A program made the translations under genes and the position numbers. From assembly GCA_964534605.1 (NCBI GenBank), contig CAZHOS010000031.1, positions 1 through 7,963 on the forward strand: a stretch of DNA of 7,963 nt, in the 5' to 3' direction. Shown one piece after another: positions 5,600 through 7,963 of this stretch; position 1 is the stretch's first letter, and every line of letters begins with the position of its first letter. This stretch comes from CAZHOS01 sp964534605. Its GTDB lineage: Bacteria > Patescibacteriota > Saccharimonadia > Saccharimonadales > VXPC01. The notes under the pieces were generated by a model. It had not been told where the DNA came from, made no database searches, and worked only from the letters and a program-made list of their open reading frames with translations.

Positions 5600-6175
5600 A
5601 TGTTTGACGACAACCAGTATATAGAGCAGCCAAATAATGCTGCCCAGCCAAGTAACGATGGGGGGTCGAGTTTTACTCAAGAAAGCCCCGTGCAACAAGC
5701 TGCACCCGCGCCAGATCCAGCTCCTGCAGGCATGGATGATCCGCAGGCCATGGACGATCTAGCCAAAAGCCTAGAGGATCTATCTAGTCCTGCAGACGCC
5801 CCAGGCACTGATCAGCCGGCTAAAGACGAAGCGCCGGCAGAGGTTGATGCTCTGCCGGAAGAAACTCCGCAACCAGCTGCAGAGGGGCCTGCCGCTCCTA
5901 GTGACGACTCTGTCGCCATTGATCCCGAGCTTGCAGACATAAAGCAGAGAGCCTTGATGGAGCTAAGTCCTTTGGTAGACAAGCTTGAGCAAACGCCACC
6001 AGAAAAGTTCAAGACAGTTATGATGCTAATCCAGGCTTCGGATAACCAAGCGCTTGTAAGTGCTGCTTACGAGGCTGCTAATGGGATCGAGGACGAGGCG
6101 GCTCGGGCTCGGGCGCTACTGGACGTAGTTAACGAGATAAACTACTTCACCTCCAAAGACGCAGACCAGCAATAA
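5600..6175 (+). CDS. Conserved-looking acidic protein of unknown function, disordered N-half and helical C-half
   Basis: I do not recognise a named family. From ATG 5600 the protein has 191 residues. Residues 1-105 are low in complexity and rich in Ala, Pro, Asp, Glu and Gln, and are probably disordered and strongly acidic. Residues 107-186 are predicted to be helical and look like a folded domain, with LADIKQRALMELSPLVDKLE, TVMMLIQASDNQALV and a final RALLDVVNEINYFT helix. I recall similar C-terminal domains in Saccharibacteria hypothetical proteins but cannot verify this. There is no signal peptide, membrane segment or cysteine, so it is probably cytosolic. ATG 5600 has AAGAGG five bases upstream; an in-frame GTG at 5594 lies inside that site and is less likely. 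A disordered acidic arm on a small helical domain fits an adaptor or scaffold role, which is inference only. Confidence 0.8.
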   Translation: MFDDNQYIEQPNNAAQPSNDGGSSFTQESPVQQAAPAPDPAPAGMDDPQAMDDLAKSLEDLSSPADAPGTDQPAKDEAPAEVDALPEETPQPAAEGPAAPSDDSVAIDPELADIKQRALMELSPLVDKLEQTPPEKFKTVMMLIQASDNQALVSAAYEAANGIEDEAARARALLDVVNEINYFTSKDADQQ

Positions 6176-6214
6176 CTCTGCTGTCAGGCAAGGACTGCCA
6201 CGCCAGTTATTGCT
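6168..6214 (+). terminator. Nested inverted repeat spanning the stop codon
   Basis: AGCAATAACT (6168-6177) and AGTTATTGCT (6205-6214) are perfect 10-base reverse complements. The 27-base interval contains a smaller hairpin, GGCA (6187-6190) with TGCC (6196-6199). The TAA of the upstream gene is in the left arm. A T-rich but interrupted stretch follows (6225-6244). It may be a terminator or a structured 3' end; without a clean T-run the terminator call is tentative. Confidence 0.45.
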
Positions 6215-6255
6215 TCGTGGACTCTTTTGGGTATTTTTGTTTTGGGAACAGGAGG

Positions 6256-6286
6256 CGCAGTGACATATCTGCGGCAACTTTTTTAT
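6256..6286 (+). terminator. Weak hairpin followed by a T-run
   Basis: CGCAG (6256-6260) and CTGCG (6269-6273) form a 5-bp stem with an 8-nt loop. A run of six T's follows a few bases later (near 6279-6284). The geometry resembles a weak intrinsic terminator, which would end read-through from the unknown gene before the HTH operon. The stem is short and could be chance. Confidence 0.3.
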
Positions 6287-6359
6287 TCTCGAATCAGCGT
6301 TTTTGGCTAACTCGACGGTTTCGTTTTATAGGCGCTCTGACCCCTGGATCAGGCGAGTA

Positions 6360-6381
6360 GATGTATGGTAAACTATACATC
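6360..6381. promoter_or_regulatory. Palindromic operator overlapping the HTH-operon promoter
   Basis: GATGTAT (6360-6366) and ATACATC (6375-6381) are perfect 7-base inverted arms 8 nt apart, with two further symmetric pairs inside. The 22-bp dyad ends 9 bases before the HTH start codon. It overlaps two -10 candidates, TGgTAAACT (6366-6374, extended type) and TATACA (6374-6379); no good -35 was found. Size and position fit an operator bound by a dimer of the small XRE regulator encoded immediately downstream, giving autoregulation. Which -10 is used is uncertain. Confidence 0.55.
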
Positions 6382-6389
6382 GTAATATT

Positions 6390-6593
6390 ATGAGACATTC
6401 AACAGTTAATAATAAGGTGCATGAGCTACGTACTTCCAAGAAGTTAACGCAGGCTCAGCTTGCAGAAACCTGTCACGTCACACGGCAGACTATTATTGCT
6501 ATCGAAAAGTCTAAGTATCAGCCTACAATCGAGCTAGCACTTCGAATCAGCAAGGCATTAAACAAGAAGGTAGAAGAGGTTTTTTGGTTATGA
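6390..6593 (+). CDS. Small XRE-family helix-turn-helix transcriptional regulator
   Basis: This 67-residue protein consists almost only of one HTH_3/Cro-CI domain. It has KVHELRTSKKLTQAQLAETC (9-28) for helices 1-2, the recognition helix TRQTIIAIEKSKYQP (31-45), and a C-terminal helical part ending VEEVFWL. Length and the RQTI-AIE-K-Y-P pattern match the short YgzD-like regulators of Firmicutes and CPR, which bind DNA as dimers and often sit beside a small membrane protein. ATG 6390 is the only ATG; it has no Shine-Dalgarno sequence and would lie within about 4-9 nt of the transcript start, so the leader is very short. The stop overlaps the next start as ATGA. The 22-bp palindrome at 6360-6381 is the likely target, so autoregulation is inferred. 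Confidence 0.92.
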   Translation: MRHSTVNNKVHELRTSKKLTQAQLAETCHVTRQTIIAIEKSKYQPTIELALRISKALNKKVEEVFWL

Positions 6594-6952
6594 GTGTATT
6601 GGTCAAAGCAAAGAACGGCCTACTACTGCTAGCAGCAGTGATTGCGCTCTTTATGGCGTTCCGTCCACTGGGGGATATGTCTGACAATATGCAAACAGTA
6701 TTTGCTGGATCGCTGCTGGCAGTTGGCGCATTGCTAGGAGTTATTGCTATTCGCGATAGGCCTCGCGATGAGCGCGAGCAATTGCTCTATATGAGCAGCG
6801 ACCGCTTTGGCTTCGTTATTGGCGTTATAGTTGCTGCAGCGTTAATACTCGTCGAGGTGCAAAACGGAACACACAACGCGCCCCTAGAGGCAACGCTCGC
6901 ATTGATGGTCATCGCCAAGCTAGCAGCTAATTTTTATCAAGAAAAGAGGTAG
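6590..6952 (+). CDS. Four-helix membrane protein coupled to the HTH regulator (DUF2178-like layout)
   Basis: This 120-residue protein has four predicted membrane helices (about 9-25, 36-54, 74-91, 99-114). The cytoplasmic loop between helices 2 and 3 is charged and begins DRPRDEREQ (56-64), followed by SSDRF. A DERE-type loop is typical of small membrane proteins encoded next to YgzD-type regulators (DUF2178-like), though I cannot name the exact family. Positive charges at the N-terminus, central loop and C-terminus (YQEKR) place all three inside the cell. Start: ATG 6590 overlaps the HTH stop as ATGA and has AGAGGT (6575-6580) 9 nt upstream; a TTG at 6584 is less likely. It has no cysteine, so it is unlikely to pass electrons to the thioredoxin-like protein downstream. 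A role in sensing or holding the regulator at the membrane is inference. Confidence 0.85.
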   Translation: MSVLVKAKNGLLLLAAVIALFMAFRPLGDMSDNMQTVFAGSLLAVGALLGVIAIRDRPRDEREQLLYMSSDRFGFVIGVIVAAALILVEVQNGTHNAPLEATLALMVIAKLAANFYQEKR

Positions 6953-6954
6953 GT

Positions 6955-7449
6955 GTGGTGCAGCAATATATGGTGGCAACAATAACGGCAGTTGTTTTTG
7001 TTTTTTTTGGTGCGCTAATCTTGGGGCCGGAAGGCGACGGGATATCCAGCAGCACTTCGTCATCCGACCAAGCACTCGAAGATTTCGTAGCTTCACAGCA
7101 GCCCGAACAGGAGTTTACTACCGAACCGACTGACGATCGAGGATCTTTCTTGCCCTATAGTGCCGAGCTGGTTGCTGCTAATGCTGAGGAGGGGGCTGTG
7201 CTGTTCTTTAACGCTGCCTGGTGTCCAACCTGTCAGATTGCCAAAAAGAACTTCTCGGAAAACGCCAACAGCTTGCCAGACGGACTACATATACTAGACT
7301 TAGATTTTGACGACAACCAAGACTTGCGGGTTCGCTACGGTGTGACTGTCCAGCACACTTTTGTACAAGTCGACGAGAACGGTGAGCTTATCAAAAAGTG
7401 GACAGGTAGCTTTATTGTCGACCAGTTGGTGGGGCAGCTAGAGGCTTGA
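6955..7449 (+). CDS. Membrane-anchored thioredoxin-like protein (CPTC)
   Basis: This 164-residue protein has one N-terminal membrane anchor (about 7-23) without a lipobox. A Ser/Asp/Glu-rich linker (24-65) leads to a thioredoxin fold (about 66-164) on the outer face of the membrane. The active site is NAAWCPTCQIAKKNF (86-100), with Cys90 and Cys93. The later strand reads YGVTVQHTFVQVD (128-140), where thioredoxins normally have a cis-proline before the Thr; here His134 holds that position. It is probably an extracytoplasmic thiol-disulfide reductase or oxidase, direction unknown. Tandem GTG codons at 6955 and 6958 can both serve as start, with GAGG (6946-6949) 5 or 8 nt upstream; ATG 6970 is also possible. 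The gene starts 2 bases after the membrane protein stop, so it is part of the HTH operon. Confidence 0.88.
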   Translation: MVQQYMVATITAVVFVFFGALILGPEGDGISSSTSSSDQALEDFVASQQPEQEFTTEPTDDRGSFLPYSAELVAANAEEGAVLFFNAAWCPTCQIAKKNFSENANSLPDGLHILDLDFDDNQDLRVRYGVTVQHTFVQVDENGELIKKWTGSFIVDQLVGQLEA

Positions 7450-7484
7450 GAGGCCTGCATTTAACAGATTAGAATATTAAAAAT

Positions 7485-7515
7485 TTGTGCAAAACAATTA
7501 GTTTGTTGGTAAAAT
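7485..7515 (+). promoter_or_regulatory. Promoter for mscL
   Basis: TGgTAAAAT (7507-7515) is an extended -10 element. TTGTGC (7485-7490) may serve as -35, at a long 19-nt spacing. A short inverted repeat, AACAA (7493-7497) and TTGTT (7503-7507), lies in the spacer. Transcription would begin near 7522, giving a leader of about 27 nt with AAGGGGG (7533-7539) before the ATG. Confidence 0.6.
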
Positions 7516-7548
7516 GTATGCATATCAAATTTAAGGGGGATATAAAAA

Positions 7549-7863
7549 ATGTTGAAGGGATTCAAGGATTTCGTACGCGAGCAAGGCGTTGTCGGTTTGG
7601 CAATTGGTCTTGCGATTGGTACACAGGCAGGAGAGGCTGTAGCAGCAATAGTTGAACAGTTTATTAACCCGCTTGTAGGGATTATCCTACAAGGGACAGA
7701 CCTAAGTGGTATCGAAAGCGTCGTATCGGCTGGTGATGCAGAGGTAACCTTTGGATGGGGTCTGATCATCCAGGCTCTAATTGTACTGTTGGCAACAGCA
7801 GGTATCATCTACTTCATCGTGAAGAAGGCTGGTCTAGACAAGCTCGACAAAAAAGCTAAGTAA
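7549..7863 (+). CDS. mscL: Large-conductance mechanosensitive channel, short form
   Basis: The protein opens a wide pore when membrane tension rises and releases solutes during hypo-osmotic shock; family members form homopentamers. The 104-residue sequence has the MscL arrangement. An amphipathic N-terminus (MLKGFKDFVREQGVV) leads into the pore-lining helix (about 14-45) with LAIGLAIGTQAGEAV, then the INPLVGIIL turn (39-47), a short outer loop (about 48-66) and helix 2 (about 68-91), followed by a basic tail KKAGLDKLDKKAK. It is shorter than E. coli MscL (136): the outer loop is small and the C-terminal cytoplasmic helix bundle is nearly absent. Leu17 and Leu21 occupy the constriction positions. 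Gly16 replaces the Asp usually found just before the first of these. The start is supported by AAGGGGG 9 nt upstream. It has its own promoter and terminator, so it is monocistronic. Confidence 0.88.
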   Translation: MLKGFKDFVREQGVVGLAIGLAIGTQAGEAVAAIVEQFINPLVGIILQGTDLSGIESVVSAGDAEVTFGWGLIIQALIVLLATAGIIYFIVKKAGLDKLDKKAK

Positions 7864-7880
7864 TTTAGCCAAACATCGAT

Positions 7881-7917
7881 CAAAAACAGCGGCTTTGCCC
7901 GCTGTTTTTGTATTTTC
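7881..7917 (+). terminator. Strong intrinsic terminator after mscL
   Basis: CAAAAACAGCGG (7881-7892) pairs perfectly with CCGCTGTTTTTG (7899-7910) around a 6-nt loop. The right arm ends in five T's and TATTTT follows. The A-run in the left arm allows it to work in both directions. Confidence 0.92.
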
Positions 7918-7951
7918 ATCATATTTTCAGACTAGATTCAGTCAGAACCGC

Positions 7952-7957
7952 TATAAT
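7952..7957 (+). promoter_or_regulatory. -10 box of a transcript starting beyond the right edge
   Basis: TATAAT is a perfect -10 hexamer placed directly after the mscL terminator, where a new transcription unit is expected. The -35 position is poor and there is no TGn extension. A small inverted repeat (GACT 7930-7933, AGTC 7940-7943) lies upstream. The downstream gene is outside the window. Confidence 0.4.
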
Positions 7958-7963
7958 AGTGTG

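Noticed and set aside
6331..6355. Bulged stem CGC-CTGA / TCAG-GCG upstream of the HTH operator, considered as a riboswitch or small RNA.
   Set aside because: Seven pairs with a bulge, no following T-run, likely upstream of the transcript start; no known riboswitch pattern.
6176..6359. Gene-free stretch after the unknown protein examined for a small gene or RNA.
   Set aside because: Apart from the hairpins listed, no frame with a ribosome binding site and no recognisable RNA fold was found.
1..7963. CRISPR array, transposase, integrase, restriction or toxin-antitoxin system.
   Set aside because: No regularly spaced repeats and no such protein families; the small HTH gene pairs with a membrane protein, not with a toxin fold.

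Overview
The window looks like chromosomal DNA from a Patescibacteria/CPR bacterium, most likely a Candidatus Saccharibacteria (TM7) relative. The reasons are the gene repertoire (MacB-like exporter, DUF4260, DUF1761, DUF6958, a DPRP-type photolyase, a short MscL), very compact packing, and an Ala/Pro/Asp-rich protein with a helical tail that I associate with this group. TGA is used as a stop (HAD hydrolase, HTH regulator, thioredoxin gene), so the code is the standard bacterial one and not the TGA=Gly code of Gracilibacteria/Absconditabacteria. The taxonomy is inference from memory of these families; no search was possible.

Layout. 78-2534 (+): a DUF4260 membrane protein, then a two-gene ABC exporter cassette (ATPase and MacB/FtsX-type permease joined as TAG-ATG), closed by a perfect 12-bp inverted repeat containing the permease stop codon. 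2662-3279 (+): a HAD phosphatase-like hydrolase. It is tail to tail with a minus-strand pair, DUF1761 membrane protein then DUF6958 small protein (3991-3287), also joined as TAG-ATG. 5537-4044 (-): a cryptochrome/photolyase of the bacterial (6-4)/DPRP type that appears to have lost all four iron-sulfur cysteines. 5600-6175 (+): the conserved-looking protein of unknown function, divergent from the photolyase. 6390-7449 (+): a three-gene unit of XRE-type HTH regulator, four-helix membrane protein (ATGA overlap) and membrane-anchored thioredoxin-like protein (CPTC), preceded by a palindrome. 7549-7863 (+): a short MscL channel with its own promoter and a strong terminator. A good -10 box at the right edge points to another transcript starting just outside.

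How the genes work together. Most are independent housekeeping or stress functions: export, phosphoester hydrolysis, UV repair and osmotic protection. The HTH/membrane protein/thioredoxin unit is the best candidate for a self-contained regulatory system: a small DNA-binding protein translationally coupled to a membrane partner, with a likely operator over its own promoter.

Start signals fall into two classes by eye. DUF4260, the HAD hydrolase and the photolyase have a -10-like hexamer only 6-7 nt before the ATG and no Shine-Dalgarno sequence, as in leaderless mRNAs. DUF1761, the unknown protein and MscL have a promoter further upstream and a clear purine-rich ribosome binding site. No CRISPR array, complete RNA gene, insertion sequence or integrase was seen. 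No gene-free stretch reaches 300 bases; the longest (6176-6389) holds two hairpins and the operator region.
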